The position numbers were made by a program, and so were the translations under genes. Positions 1 through 8,336 of a stretch of DNA of 64,000 nucleotides are shown here, piece after piece. The notes beneath the pieces are model-generated. The model saw only the letters and a program-made list of their open reading frames with translations. It ran no database searches and was not told the origin of the DNA. How positions within the stretch are numbered: the stretch's first letter is position 1; each line of letters starts with the position of its first letter. The DNA is from Paraflavisolibacter caeni (GTDB taxonomy: Bacteria; Bacteroidota; Bacteroidia; Chitinophagales; Chitinophagaceae), in contig NZ_JAOTIF010000004.1 of NCBI RefSeq assembly GCF_025628885.1, positions 186,001-250,000 on the forward strand, in the 5' to 3' direction.

Positions 1-1068
1 ATCGGCAAAATCTGCCAGTCGGATCAAAGCATCTTCATCCTGGTACAAAATAGGCGATCCATTGATATTTCCGCTGGTGGCAATCAAAGGCTTATTGTAT
101 GCATAGGTAATTAATGCCAACAACCCGGTATAAGGCAGCATGATTCCAATCCGGTTGAGACCGGGTGCAATCAAATCTTTACAGATCCCTGTGCCTTCCT
201 CATCTTTCACTGTGCATAAGACAATAGGAGCAGCCTTGCTAAGAAGTTCTGTCTTTTCATTTTCTGTTAGACATACATCATTTTCAGCCATTTCTAAATC
301 CGCATAAAGGAGTGCAAATGGTTTAGTCGGACGTTTTTTGCGTTCCCTTAAGTTTACAATTGCCTCTTCATTGGTGGCATCACATAAAAGAAGGTATCCA
401 CCTATGCCTTTCACCGCAACAATATTCCCATTGGATAAGGCTATATTTACTAGCGCGAGAATATCTTCGCTTTCACTTCTTATTTCTTCCTGGTTAATAT
501 TATACAAATGCATCGGGATGCTGCATTCGTGGCAGGAATTGGTCTGGCTATAATGCCTAGTGTTATAAATATCGAAATACTCCTGTTGGCAATTGGAACA
601 CAGCTCCCATTGATCCATGGTAGTATTTTTTCTATCGTAAGGCAGGTCTTTGGCAATAGAATAACGAGGGCCGCAATTCAGGCATGTAATAAATGGATAA
701 CGATACCTTTTGTTGTTGTTATCTGTCAATTCTATGGTGCACCTGGGACATATGGCAATATCAGGCGTCAGCAAAAGATCTGGTTTTCCCTGGGAATTAC
801 TTTCGTTTATGGAAAAACTTGTAAAATCCTGGGCAGGCATCTCCTTCAGTTCGTGTGAAATGATAATGGCATTGACTGGTGGATGTTTGAGAATTTGATG
901 ATAAAATTCAAGGGTAGTTTCTTCTGTTGCATTAAAATAGATGTCAACCCCATGATTGGTGTTACTTACAAATCCGGTTAGGTGCATGCTTTCAGCCAAC
1001 TGGCTCACCAGGGGCCGGAAGCCAACTCCCTGTACCAATCCTCCTATATGGATTGCCCAGGTTTTCAT
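1..1068 (-). CDS. hypF: Carbamoyltransferase HypF, N-terminal part (cut by window edge)
   Basis: HypF makes the thiocarbamate on HypE from carbamoyl phosphate, the precursor of the cyanide ligands of [NiFe] hydrogenase. About 356 residues are visible, in the family order. An acylphosphatase-like domain carries VQGVGFRP near residues 12-19. Two zinc fingers follow, with Cys pairs at about 107/110 with 128/131 and 156/159 with 178/181. A YrdC-like domain comes next, with KGIGGYLLLCD near 219 and ATSGN near 329. The Kae1-like C-terminal half lies outside the window. The ATG at 1068 is 1 nt past the hypB stop, so the two are translationally close in one operon. HypF is hydrogenase-specific, which argues that hypA and hypB here serve hydrogenase rather than urease. 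Confidence 0.95.
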   Translation of the reverse strand, partial: MKTWAIHIGGLVQGVGFRPLVSQLAESMHLTGFVSNTNHGVDIYFNATEETTLEFYHQILKHPPVNAIIISHELKEMPAQDFTSFSINESNSQGKPDLLLTPDIAICPRCTIELTDNNNKRYRYPFITCLNCGPRYSIAKDLPYDRKNTTMDQWELCSNCQQEYFDIYNTRHYSQTNSCHECSIPMHLYNINQEEIRSESEDILALVNIALSNGNIVAVKGIGGYLLLCDATNEEAIVNLRERKKRPTKPFALLYADLEMAENDVCLTENEKTELLSKAAPIVLCTVKDEEGTGICKDLIAPGLNRIGIMLPYTGLLALITYAYNKPLIATSGNINGSPILYQDEDALIRLADFAD

Positions 1069-1069
1069 G

Positions 1070-1801
1070 TTATGCTATTTCTAATTGAACCATTTTCGAT
1101 CTTAGCCACTGGTACCAGGTTTCTAATCCCTCTCCGTTGGTGCAGCTTACTTCCAGTATTTGCATTTCCGGTTTTACCTGGTGTATGTATTCTTTAGCTT
1201 TTTCAAGATTGTATGGAACATAGGGGAGGAGGTCTATTTTATTGATGATACAAAGAGTTGAGGTATGGAACATATCCGGGTATTTCAGCGGCTTGTCTTC
1301 TCCTTCCGTTACACTCACAATGACAACTCTTTCTTTTTCACCTAGGTCAAACATAGCCGGGCATACAAGGTTGCCAACATTTTCAATAAATAAGATGGAG
1401 TTTTCCGTTGATTTTAATCCCTGTAAGGCATGCAATATCATATGTGCATCCAGGTGGCAACCCTTACCGGTATTGATTTGAACTACTTTTGTCCCCGTTG
1501 CATGGATCCTGTCAGCATCATGCGTGGTTTGCTGGTCGCCTTCAATAACAGAAAAGTCAATTTCTCTATTCAGATCCTTAAGGGTTCTTTCCAGTAATGA
1601 CGTTTTTCCTGATCCGGGAGCACTCACCAGGTTAAGCGCCAGAATGTTTTTTGCTTGGAAGTACCCCCTGTTCCGTTCAGCCAGTGAGTTATTCTCCAAC
1701 AGGATATCTTGCTGTAGGTCTACTTTTGTTCTGGAATGCGAATGTTCATGAGGTTCATGGTGATGATGACGTGAAACATCGCAACCACAGGTAGCACACA
1801 T
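1070..1801 (-). CDS. hypB: Hydrogenase nickel incorporation GTPase HypB
   Basis: HypB is the GTPase that works with HypA to deliver nickel to the [NiFe] hydrogenase large subunit. The 243-residue protein starts with MCATCGC, the high-affinity metal motif seen in HypB. A His-rich stretch follows at residues 12-22, probably for nickel storage. The P-loop SAPGSGKTS is at 60-68, an EGD switch segment lies further on, and NKIDLLPY is the guanine-specificity motif. Length and order are normal for the SIMIBI-class HypB family. It lies between hypA (31-nt gap) and hypF (1-nt gap) in one minus-strand operon. Confidence 0.96.
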   Translation of the reverse strand: MCATCGCDVSRHHHHEPHEHSHSRTKVDLQQDILLENNSLAERNRGYFQAKNILALNLVSAPGSGKTSLLERTLKDLNREIDFSVIEGDQQTTHDADRIHATGTKVVQINTGKGCHLDAHMILHALQGLKSTENSILFIENVGNLVCPAMFDLGEKERVVIVSVTEGEDKPLKYPDMFHTSTLCIINKIDLLPYVPYNLEKAKEYIHQVKPEMQILEVSCTNGEGLETWYQWLRSKMVQLEIA

Positions 1802-1832
1802 ATTTTTTGGTTTTAAGGTTTGAAGAGTTCCT

Positions 1833-2174
1833 TCAGCTCACTACTAAACTTTTTACAGATAGCTCCTTTCCTTGCAAAATGTTTAGAACATGATGTTTAC
1901 ATGCCGGGCAAGGATCATATAAATGTTGAATTGAAAATTCAGCACCGCAATGTTGACACTTTGCTTTTCCCTTAATCCGGTTGAACTTTTTAATGGTACT
2001 TTCTAGCATGGTTCCTTTAATTGCAATGTTCCATGCAAACTCAAATGCGTCCATTTCAACTGTGCTGAGACAACCGATATCGAGCTCTATTTCTTCTATC
2101 GCTGTTGCATTTGCTTTAATTGCCTCTTTTTGAGCAATGTCAATGATATTCAGGATTAAGGAAAGCTCGTGCAT
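1833..2174 (-). CDS. hypA: Hydrogenase maturation nickel metallochaperone HypA
   Basis: HypA binds nickel and hands it to the hydrogenase apoprotein together with HypB. The 113-residue protein starts MHELS, where His2 is the known nickel ligand. It carries the structural zinc site as two CxxC pairs, CQHC and CPAC, about residues 74-94. Length is typical. It lies directly upstream of hypB and 11 nt downstream of a small membrane-protein gene on the same strand, so all four genes probably share a transcript. Confidence 0.95.
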   Translation of the reverse strand: MHELSLILNIIDIAQKEAIKANATAIEEIELDIGCLSTVEMDAFEFAWNIAIKGTMLESTIKKFNRIKGKAKCQHCGAEFSIQHLYDPCPACKHHVLNILQGKELSVKSLVVS

Positions 2175-2185
2175 GTATAATAAAT

Positions 2186-2383
2186 TTATTCCCTGGCTCT
2201 TCTGGTGCGCCGCATGAAAATAAAAATCGCTAAAACTGAAACTAAGATGGTAATGAGAGCATGAAGAGGTTCAAAAATATAATGGGTTAGTGTATAGCCT
2301 TCAGTAGAACCGTGGCCCTCGTGAGCCAATACGATCAAAGGCAGAAAGGCCAATGTAAGAATAATAGCCAAAGTAATTTTCAT
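2186..2383 (-). CDS. Small His-containing membrane protein at head of hyp operon
   Basis: This 65-residue protein is not one I can name. An N-terminal signal peptide or first membrane segment (about residues 1-20) is followed by HEGHG, a possible metal-binding cluster on the outer face. A second hydrophobic segment spans about residues 40-57, and the protein ends in a basic tail, RRTRRARE. It is the first gene of the visible hyp operon, 11 nt before hypA. A role in metal supply or hydrogenase assembly is inferred only from position and the histidines. HupE/UreJ nickel permeases also begin with a His motif after the signal, but this protein is far too short to be one. Confidence 0.7.
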   Translation of the reverse strand: MKITLAIILTLAFLPLIVLAHEGHGSTEGYTLTHYIFEPLHALITILVSVLAIFIFMRRTRRARE

Positions 2384-2569
2384 AACACAAGCATTATGAG
2401 TAATATTAATTATTTCTATTCTTTAGCACACTGAGCCAGGTCAACTGTAAATGTGATAGCTGTCATTTTCATACTTCTTTATCAACATCCCAATCTATTC
2501 CTTCCCCTACGCAGAAACCGCATGTATCAAATCAATCCCCGTTACTTACAATCCATCCTTCGTATATCA

Positions 2570-2631
2570 AGTATACCATCAGTATACCATAAGTATACCT
2601 AAAGTATACCTTAAGTATACCTGGAGTATAG
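2570..2631. repeat. Phased 11-bp tandem repeat with palindromic GTATAC core
   Basis: The octamer AGTATACC starts at 2570, 2581, 2592, 2603 and 2614, with a degenerate sixth copy at 2625, so the period is exactly 11 bp. The 3-bp linkers vary (atc, ata, taa, tta, tgg). GTATAC is itself a palindrome, so the array places a dyad on the same DNA face roughly once per helical turn. It is followed by two copies of GATACTCCC at 2631 and 2643. It lies in the 418-bp gap between the hyp operon and the RlpA-like gene, where I see no gene. It may bind a protein cooperatively, curve the DNA, or be a simple expanding repeat. Confidence 0.85.
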
Positions 2632-2801
2632 ATACTCCCAGGATACTCCCTACCAAAGCCCACCCAAAGCCCAGGATAAAGTATGAAAACAGCAATTTTC
2701 ATACTTACAGAATATTTAAGACCTGTCTGTAATTTTTCTATTCTGTATTTCAGGGATAAGTAATAATCACCACATTTGCATTTCAAATTTTAATTTCAGA
2801 G

Positions 2802-3170
2802 ATGAAAGTTTCCTGCTTCTTGTCCTTGTTAGCAATTGCCATCAGTTTTACTGCTTGTGCGCCTAAGATTACGCAAACGGGAAAAGCTTCCTTTTATGCA
2901 GATAAGTTCAATGGAAGGAAAACCGCAAATGGGGAAATATTCAGCAACTCAGAATTGACCGCTGCTCACAAGACTTTGCCCTTTGGAACAAGAGTTAAGG
3001 TCACCAATTTAAACAATGGCAAGTCTGTTAAAGTACGCATTAATGATCGTGGACCATATGTTGCTGGCCGCATGATTGATCTATCGAAAGCTGCTGCCAA
3101 AAAAATAGAAATAGTAAATGCTGGTGTGGGAAATGTTAAGATAAAATATAAAAAGAAAGCGAGGCGTTAA
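2802..3170 (+). CDS. RlpA-like double-psi beta-barrel lipoprotein
   Basis: This 122-residue lipoprotein belongs to the septal-ring RlpA family. The signal peptide ends in the lipobox FTAC (Cys19), so it should be anchored in a membrane facing the periplasm. The double-psi beta-barrel shows the family signature: [19 protein letters not shown], then [12 protein letters not shown] and NDRGPYV followed by [10 protein letters not shown]. Some RlpA proteins are lytic transglycosylases that cut denuded glycan at division sites. This copy lacks the SPOR domain of the E. coli protein, so septal targeting is not shown. The ATG follows a short A/T-rich leader. Confidence 0.88.
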   Translation: MKVSCFLSLLAIAISFTACAPKITQTGKASFYADKFNGRKTANGEIFSNSELTAAHKTLPFGTRVKVTNLNNGKSVKVRINDRGPYVAGRMIDLSKAAAKKIEIVNAGVGNVKIKYKKKARR

Positions 3171-3171
3171 G

Positions 3172-3420
3172 TCAGCATTCAGAATATTGGGATAAAAAAG
3201 TTCCATTCACCGCAATAACCCTATTAATAAGAATCTTTTGCCCATTTTCCAAAAGGATATAGCTATTGTCCCCATCTGCTTTGTATTCTTGAATAAAGTC
3301 ATCTGCCCGTGTCAACCCATCGTCATCGTAGAGCAAAGAAGCTTTTTCTTTTGCCTCGTGAAGTTCCAAAAGTATTTGTCTAAAAGTTTCTGTAACGACT
3401 AAGGTCTTCCTGCTATCCAT
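3172..3420 (-). CDS. Hypothetical protein (82 aa)
   Basis: I do not recognise this 82-residue protein. The N-terminal half looks helical and acidic. The C-terminal half has a short strand-rich pattern, SYILLENGQKILINRVIAVNG, like a small beta-barrel. No signal peptide or membrane segment is visible. It is read divergently from prfB and has its own candidate -7 box (TAATTTTG, 3439-3446), which supports it as real. Its stop codon is next to the end of the convergent RlpA-like gene. Confidence 0.6.
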   Translation of the reverse strand: MDSRKTLVVTETFRQILLELHEAKEKASLLYDDDGLTRADDFIQEYKADGDNSYILLENGQKILINRVIAVNGTFLSQYSEC

Positions 3421-3438
3421 AAAGATTCATTTTCATTA

Positions 3439-3446
3439 CAAAATTA
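3439..3446 (-). promoter_or_regulatory. Candidate -7 box for the 82-aa gene
   Basis: TAATTTTG on the minus strand matches the Bacteroidota -7 consensus TAnnTTTG exactly and lies 18 nt before the ATG. It sits back to back with the prfB -7 box on the other strand, so the two promoters share DNA. Confidence 0.5.
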
Positions 3447-3451
3447 GTCAT

Positions 3452-3459
3452 TATTTTTG
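3452..3459 (+). promoter_or_regulatory. Candidate -7 box for prfB
   Basis: TATTTTTG matches TAnnTTTG and ends 6 nt before the prfB ATG. Transcription would start at or very near the start codon, giving an almost leaderless mRNA. No clear -33 TTG is visible. Confidence 0.5.
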
Positions 3460-3465
3460 CCCGCT

Positions 3466-4561
3466 ATGACACAAGAGAATTTAAAAGATATGAGGGACCG
3501 TGTAGCTGTCCTGAGGAGGTTTCTTTGACGTCGAGAACCGCAATCAAAAAATAGACAACGACAAGCAATTGTCTCTTTCCCCGGGCTTTTGGGATGATAA
3601 TGACCGCGCTACTTCTATTCTAAAGGACATAAAGCTTAATGAATATTGGGTGAGCCTTTATGAGGGAGTAAACAATGCCGTGGAAGACTTTGCTGTACTG
3701 TTCGAGTTCTGGAAAGAAGGTGAAGGAAGCGAAGAAGAAGTGAAATTGTCTTATGACAAGGCAATTGAGATGATCGAAGAGGCTGAATTCAAAAGCACGC
3801 TGAATGAACCGGAAGACGAACTGCCTGCTGTACTGCAAATCAATTCAGGCGCTGGTGGAACTGAAAGCCAGGATTGGGCCGAAATGTTGGCTCGTATGTA
3901 CCGCATGTACGGCGAAAAACAGGGTTGGAAAGTAACCGAACTGGACTGGCAACCTGGCGACGGTGCCGGTATCAAAACCTGTACATTCCAGTTTGATGGA
4001 CCTTTTGCTTATGGCTTTTTGAAGGCAGAAAGCGGTGTGCACAGATTAGTGCGCATTTCACCTTTTGACTCCAATGCAAGAAGGCATACGTCTTTTGCTT
4101 CTGTTTTTGTATATCCGCTGGTTGATGATACCATTAATATTGAAGTGAAAGATAGCGAAGTGAAAATGGAAACGGCTCGAAGTGGTGGTGCTGGCGGACA
4201 AAACGTGAACAAGGTGGAAACCAAGGTAATGCTGACCCACTTACCTACAGGAATTGTGGTGATTTGCCAAACCGAAAGAACTCAGTTAGGGAACAGGGAA
4301 AAGGCCATGCAAATGCTGAAAAGCCGGTTGTATGAGGAAGAATTGCGCAAAAGAGAAGAAGCCAAGAATGCGGCTAATGCCAATAAGAAAAAGATTGAAT
4401 GGGGTTCTCAAATACGCAGTTATGTTTTTCACCCTTATAAAATGATCAAAGATCACAGGACTGATTATGAGGTTGGTAATATTCAACCTGTGATGGATGG
4501 TGAATTGGATGGGTTCATCAAAGCATATCTGATGCAATTGAAAGAAGAAAATGCAGCATAA
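3466..4561 (+). CDS. prfB: Peptide chain release factor 2, with programmed +1 frameshift
   Basis: RF2 ends translation at UAA and UGA. The gene is read as 20 codons from the ATG at 3466, then shifts +1 at the in-frame TGA (3526-3528) and continues at GAC (3527) to the stop at 4559-4561. The full product is about 364 residues, normal for RF2. The stop-recognition tripeptide SPF is at about 198-200 and the catalytic GGQ at about 243-245, within [16 protein letters not shown]. The frameshift is autoregulatory: low RF2 slows termination at UGA and favours the shift. A plain gene call starting at 3569 would lose about 34 residues. Confidence 0.97.
3514..3529 (+). promoter_or_regulatory. prfB programmed +1 frameshift site
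   Basis: The site is AGGAGG, 3 nt spacer, CTT, TGA, C. This is the classical RF2 arrangement: an internal Shine-Dalgarno-like sequence three bases before the slippery Leu codon, then UGA followed by C, a weak termination context. The frame continues with a good match to RF2 only after a +1 shift. Confidence 0.95.
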
Positions 4562-4623
4562 AAAGCAGCAAGTATTAAATTACTTAATATTTTAACCCTC
4601 AAAAGGATTCTTTATCGGAAAAG

Positions 4624-4657
4624 GCCTGTAAGATTTGCATATTCTTACAGGCTTTTT
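4624..4657 (+). terminator. Intrinsic terminator after prfB
   Basis: A perfect 10-bp stem (GCCTGTAAGA with TCTTACAGGC) with a 9-nt loop is followed by five T. It overlaps the 3' end of the convergent gene at 4645-5655. Confidence 0.85.
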
Positions 4658-5655
4658 ATTGAAACATTTCCTCTGGAAAACTGGTAACAATAATAAAACC
4701 GCTTCACCACATTAATAGGCTTTTCCATATCGCAAATAAGTTGCTTTCTTTCCAGTTTCATTAAATCTTCAGGGGAAAGAATTTTTTGGTAAATCTTTTC
4801 TAGCTTCAATATAGCGATCCATCCACTCGCTACCACATAATTAATAATGATTAGAAAGTCTTTTTTACGCTCTGTCGGGAAATCTAAATTCATCAGTTGC
4901 TCCCTGAAACGCTCAGCTTCTTCAAAATAATATTTCTTGAATGCAGGAAAATTTTGGCTGAGATTTGGAAGTGTGTAAATTCCTGAATGCAGGTCTTTAT
5001 GTACGTCAAAAACATCATTTCCCAATTGCAATAGTCCAGAAAATGTATACAAAACTTTTTTATATGCTTCAGTATGCTTGATATCTAATATATCCTGGTA
5101 CAAAAGAAAGGCATAATATCCTTTATCATAAGTAATCTTCAACAACTCTTCTTCAGATAATTGTTGATCCATTTGCCTCAATGATTCAAACTGGCTGAGA
5201 AATACCTGTTGAAAAGTCTCAATATATCGTTCAGGGTAGGGCACGTTTTGCAGCAACCACAAATGGATTTCTTTAAAAACCTTTTCTTCAAATGTATCAG
5301 CATGATAGGAATATGGATCTAATGTTATGGCCTCAATTTCATCCTTAGACAAGGTTCCCTCATCAAAAAAATCATCATATAATGGTGAAAGTATGCCGAA
5401 CATGGTGGCACATTGCTGTTCCTGGTCTGTCATTTCCTTGCCATTCAATTTGCAATAGGAGTTGCAAATTACCGCTGGAACATAAATGCCATAATAATTA
5501 TATATCTTTTTTAAAGTAGCTGAAGAAAATTTACCATTATGTTTTATTTCCAGGCTTTTCAACAATGGTAATAGCCATTGCTTGTTGAATTGTTGCTGGG
5601 ATTGCACTTCCTTTTGCAGTTGTCTTGATACACGAACCAGTTGAAACAGATGCAT
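4645..5655 (-). CDS. Class I isoprenoid-synthase-like protein
   Basis: This 336-residue, probably all-helical protein has the two metal-binding signatures of class I terpenoid synthases. The first is an Asp-rich motif, DDFFD, at about 94-98. The second is NDVFDVHKD at about 213-221, an N/D-xxx-D-xxx-D element of the kind that binds the Mg2+-diphosphate cluster. No signal peptide or membrane segment is visible. This fits enzymes that join or cyclise prenyl diphosphates, related to squalene/phytoene synthases and terpene cyclases. There are no carotenoid or hopanoid genes nearby, so substrate and product cannot be inferred. It is read alone, convergent to prfB. Confidence 0.65.
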   Translation of the reverse strand: MHLFQLVRVSRQLQKEVQSQQQFNKQWLLPLLKSLEIKHNGKFSSATLKKIYNYYGIYVPAVICNSYCKLNGKEMTDQEQQCATMFGILSPLYDDFFDEGTLSKDEIEAITLDPYSYHADTFEEKVFKEIHLWLLQNVPYPERYIETFQQVFLSQFESLRQMDQQLSEEELLKITYDKGYYAFLLYQDILDIKHTEAYKKVLYTFSGLLQLGNDVFDVHKDLHSGIYTLPNLSQNFPAFKKYYFEEAERFREQLMNLDFPTERKKDFLIIINYVVASGWIAILKLEKIYQKILSPEDLMKLERKQLICDMEKPINVVKRFYYCYQFSRGNVSIKSL

Positions 5656-5734
5656 TTAGCAAAATAAACTTAAAATTCGAAGAAGTTGGGCATTTCCATT
5701 GAACTGATGTGAATATCTATTCAGCATTAATAAG

Positions 5735-5742
5735 TACGTTTG
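5735..5742 (+). promoter_or_regulatory. Candidate -7 box for pruA
   Basis: TACGTTTG matches TAnnTTTG and ends 16 nt before the chosen pruA ATG at 5759. No convincing -33 TTG at the usual spacing. Confidence 0.45.
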
Positions 5743-5758
5743 TAAAAATCCATTATTG

Positions 5759-7402
5759 ATGAATCTCGGATATTTTTCATACCCCCTGCCGGCTAATGAG
5801 CCTGTGCATAGTTATGCAGTTGGCAGTGTCGAAAGGACTGAACAGAAAAAGGTTCTGGCTGAATTAAAGAAAGAAAAGGTCGACATTCCTATGTATATAG
5901 GAAGCGAAGAAGTGCGAACAGGAAATAAACAACCCCTGCGTCCACCTCATGAAACTGGGCATTTATTGGGCTTTTATCATGAAGGCGACGAATCTCATAT
6001 ACATATGGCTATTGAGGCTGCTTTAGCTGCTAAAGAATCTTGGGCTTCTATGAGCTGGGAAAGCCGGGCCAATATTTTCTTGCGTGCTGCAGATCTGATT
6101 GCTGGTAAATACCGTTACCACATGAATGGTACAACCATGCTGGGGCAAAGTAAGAACGTTTTTCAGGCAGAGATAGACAGTGCATGTGAACTCATAGATT
6201 TCTTGCGTTTTAATGTGCATTTTCTCAGTGATATCTATAAACAACAGCCAATTAGTTCAGGCGGTATGCACAATCGCATGGAGTGGAGACCGCTGGAAGG
6301 ATTTGTTCTAGCCATTACCCCCTTCAATTTTACCGCTATTGCAGGTAACTTACCAACTTCTGCAGCTATGTGCGGCAACGTTGTTGTTTGGAAGGTAGCG
6401 CACTCCCAAATTTTTTCAGCTCAGTTATTCATGCGTATATTAAAAGAAGCTGGCCTGCCTGATGGTGTTATCAACTTGATCTATGTTGATGGCCCTACAT
6501 TGGGTAAAGTATGTTTTAACCACAGGGATTTTGCTGGAGTTCATTTCACCGGGTCAACCGGGGTATTTAATAGTATGTGGAAAGCTATTGGAGAAAATAT
6601 TGCCAATTACAAGTCCTATCCAAGAATAGTAGGAGAAACAGGAGGCAAGGATTTCGTCATTGCCCATAAATCAGCAAATGCCAAAGTGTTATCCACTGCA
6701 TTATTGCGTGGCGCATTTGAATACCAGGGACAGAAATGTTCTGCTGCCTCTAGAGCCTATATTCCCTCCAACCTTGCAGACGAAGTAAAAGACTTACTGG
6801 TGCAAGGCATTCAGTCTTTCAAGATAGGTGGGGTAGAAGACTTTGGTAATTTTATCAATGCAGTCATTGATGAAAGGAGCTTTGATAAAATTGCTTCATA
6901 TATCGATGGAGTAAAAAACAGTAATGATGCAAATATCTTGGTTGGAGGAGAATATGATAAGTCGAAGGGCTACTTTATTCAGCCTACTGTAATTGAAGCT
7001 AAAAATCCCAGGTACGCTACAATGTGTGAGGAAATATTTGGTCCCGTATTGACGATCTATGTATATGACGAATCAAAGTTTGAAGAAACTTTGGATCTGG
7101 TAGACACCACTTCTCCTTACGCATTAACGGGTTCTATCATTGCACAGGATAGGCATGCAGTTGAATTGGCTACAACAAAACTGAGAAATGCTGCCGGTAA
7201 CTTCTACATCAATGATAAACCGACCGGTGCTGTAGTAGGCCAACAACCTTTTGGCGGTGCCCGGGCCAGTGGAACAAATGATAAAGCTGGCTCCATGTTA
7301 AATCTATATCGTTGGCTTAGCGCCAGGACGATCAAAGAAACATTTGTTCCGGCTACTGATTACCGTTATCCTTTTTTAAGAGGAGAGAGTGAAGGGATAT
7401 AA
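5759..7402 (+). CDS. pruA: L-glutamate gamma-semialdehyde dehydrogenase
   Basis: The enzyme oxidises glutamate-5-semialdehyde (from P5C) to glutamate with NAD+, the second step of proline breakdown. The 547-residue protein has the stand-alone P5C dehydrogenase pattern: TPFNFTAIAGNLP around 180, HFTGSTGVFN, the general-base region VGETGGKDFV, and the nucleophile Cys in YQGQKCSAASRAYIP. The substrate-anchoring C-terminus is GQQPFGGARASGTNDKAG. I chose the ATG at 5759; a TTG directly before it would add one residue. No proline dehydrogenase gene is next to it. A strong terminator follows. Confidence 0.95.
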   Translation: MNLGYFSYPLPANEPVHSYAVGSVERTEQKKVLAELKKEKVDIPMYIGSEEVRTGNKQPLRPPHETGHLLGFYHEGDESHIHMAIEAALAAKESWASMSWESRANIFLRAADLIAGKYRYHMNGTTMLGQSKNVFQAEIDSACELIDFLRFNVHFLSDIYKQQPISSGGMHNRMEWRPLEGFVLAITPFNFTAIAGNLPTSAAMCGNVVVWKVAHSQIFSAQLFMRILKEAGLPDGVINLIYVDGPTLGKVCFNHRDFAGVHFTGSTGVFNSMWKAIGENIANYKSYPRIVGETGGKDFVIAHKSANAKVLSTALLRGAFEYQGQKCSAASRAYIPSNLADEVKDLLVQGIQSFKIGGVEDFGNFINAVIDERSFDKIASYIDGVKNSNDANILVGGEYDKSKGYFIQPTVIEAKNPRYATMCEEIFGPVLTIYVYDESKFEETLDLVDTTSPYALTGSIIAQDRHAVELATTKLRNAAGNFYINDKPTGAVVGQQPFGGARASGTNDKAGSMLNLYRWLSARTIKETFVPATDYRYPFLRGESEGI

Positions 7403-7434
7403 TTAAAATCACTTTTCCATTAATATTTTAGTTG

Positions 7435-7472
7435 AATAATAAAAGGCCGTATAAATGCGGCCTTTTATTATT
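7435..7472 (+). terminator. Bidirectional intrinsic terminator after pruA
   Basis: A 15-bp perfect stem, made of aataat plus AAAAGGCCG pairing with CGGCCTTTT plus attatt, encloses an 8-nt loop. A and T tracts flank the GC-rich core on both sides. Confidence 0.9.
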
Positions 7473-7523
7473 CATTTGCTCTTACCATAAAACGTTTAGA
7501 TTAAAATATTATTTATTGCCAAT

Positions 7524-7567
7524 GGCCAACCTAGCGGAAATCTTTAATCTATTTTACTAGGTTGGCC
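7524..7567. repeat. Inverted repeat upstream of beta-barrel gene
   Basis: GGCCAACCTAG (7524-7534) and CTAGGTTGGCC (7557-7567) are perfect 11-bp arms around 22 bp. There is no T-tract after it. It lies in the 240-bp gap between the pruA terminator and the beta-barrel gene, and may be a leader structure or operator. Confidence 0.7.
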
Positions 7568-7642
7568 TTAATCTATTATTTTAGGATGAGCTCCAAGTAA
7601 AAACGGCCTCTTTTTTGTATGTAGAGCGAAAAAATACGTACA

Positions 7643-8248
7643 ATGAAAAAGGTTACTCTAATTTTCAGCATTTTAATGCTGAGCACGGGTGTTTTCGCTC
7701 AGATTGTTCCGAAGTTTGGTTTGAAAGCAGGTGTAAATCTTGCCAATTGGTCATTTGCAAATGATGATATTGAAAAAGATTTTAGAACTGGTTTCCACAT
7801 AGGGGCACTTGCTCATATGCATTTGTCACCACAATGGGCTTTACAACCTGAGGTTCAATATTCTTCTCAAGGTACTAAAACCGATCTGGGCTCACAAGGT
7901 TCATATACATGGAAAGCTGATTACATTAACATTCCAGTAATGGTTCAGTATATGTTTGATAATGGCTTCAGGCTGGAAGCAGGTCCTCAGTTAGGTTTTC
8001 TTGTGAATGGAGAATTGGAAGATGAGAATGGAAATAAAGATGATATTAGTAATGATTTAAAATCAACAGATGTTGGGCTTGGCTTTGGAGCAAATTATTT
8101 AACCTATAGCGGCTTGGGCCTTGGTGTTCGTTATAATTTGGGCTTGACTGACATTAATAAGGAAAGGACAAATGAAACAAAAAACAGGGTGTTGCAATTA
8201 AGCCTATTCTATATGTTCGATAGCCATCATAAGGCTAAGTCACGTTAA
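7643..8248 (+). CDS. Outer-membrane beta-barrel protein (PorT-like family)
   Basis: This 201-residue protein has a cleavable signal peptide (to about residue 19, ending VFAQ). Alternating hydrophobic strands follow, typical of the small 8-stranded barrels abundant in Bacteroidota: GLKAGVNLANW, then LQPEVQYSSQGTK, YINIPVMVQYMF, FRLEAGPQLGFL and a final strand ending LSLFYMFD. These motifs fit the outer-membrane beta-barrel domain of the PorT type. Its specific role is unknown. A decayed relative lies just downstream (8337-8446). It has its own terminator. Confidence 0.85.
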   Translation: MKKVTLIFSILMLSTGVFAQIVPKFGLKAGVNLANWSFANDDIEKDFRTGFHIGALAHMHLSPQWALQPEVQYSSQGTKTDLGSQGSYTWKADYINIPVMVQYMFDNGFRLEAGPQLGFLVNGELEDENGNKDDISNDLKSTDVGLGFGANYLTYSGLGLGVRYNLGLTDINKERTNETKNRVLQLSLFYMFDSHHKAKSR

Positions 8249-8276
8249 GAATTAAAATGCAATTGCATAACTTTTG

Positions 8277-8305
8277 AAAGGGCCATTTTGTAATGGCCCT
8301 TTATT
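8277..8305 (+). terminator. Intrinsic terminator after beta-barrel gene
   Basis: AAAGGGCCATT and AATGGCCCTTT form a perfect 11-bp stem with a TTGT loop, followed by a T-rich run. Confidence 0.9.
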
Positions 8306-8336
8306 TGTTTATGAAGCATATATAAATTCTTAACTT

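Noticed and set aside
2570-2631. CRISPR array
   Set aside because: The period is 11 bp with 3-bp linkers, there are no spacers of normal length and no cas genes.
2532-2786. 84-codon minus-strand open frame across the 11-bp repeats
   Set aside because: Its middle is only the translation of the tandem repeat, with no family likeness and no promoter box close to its start.
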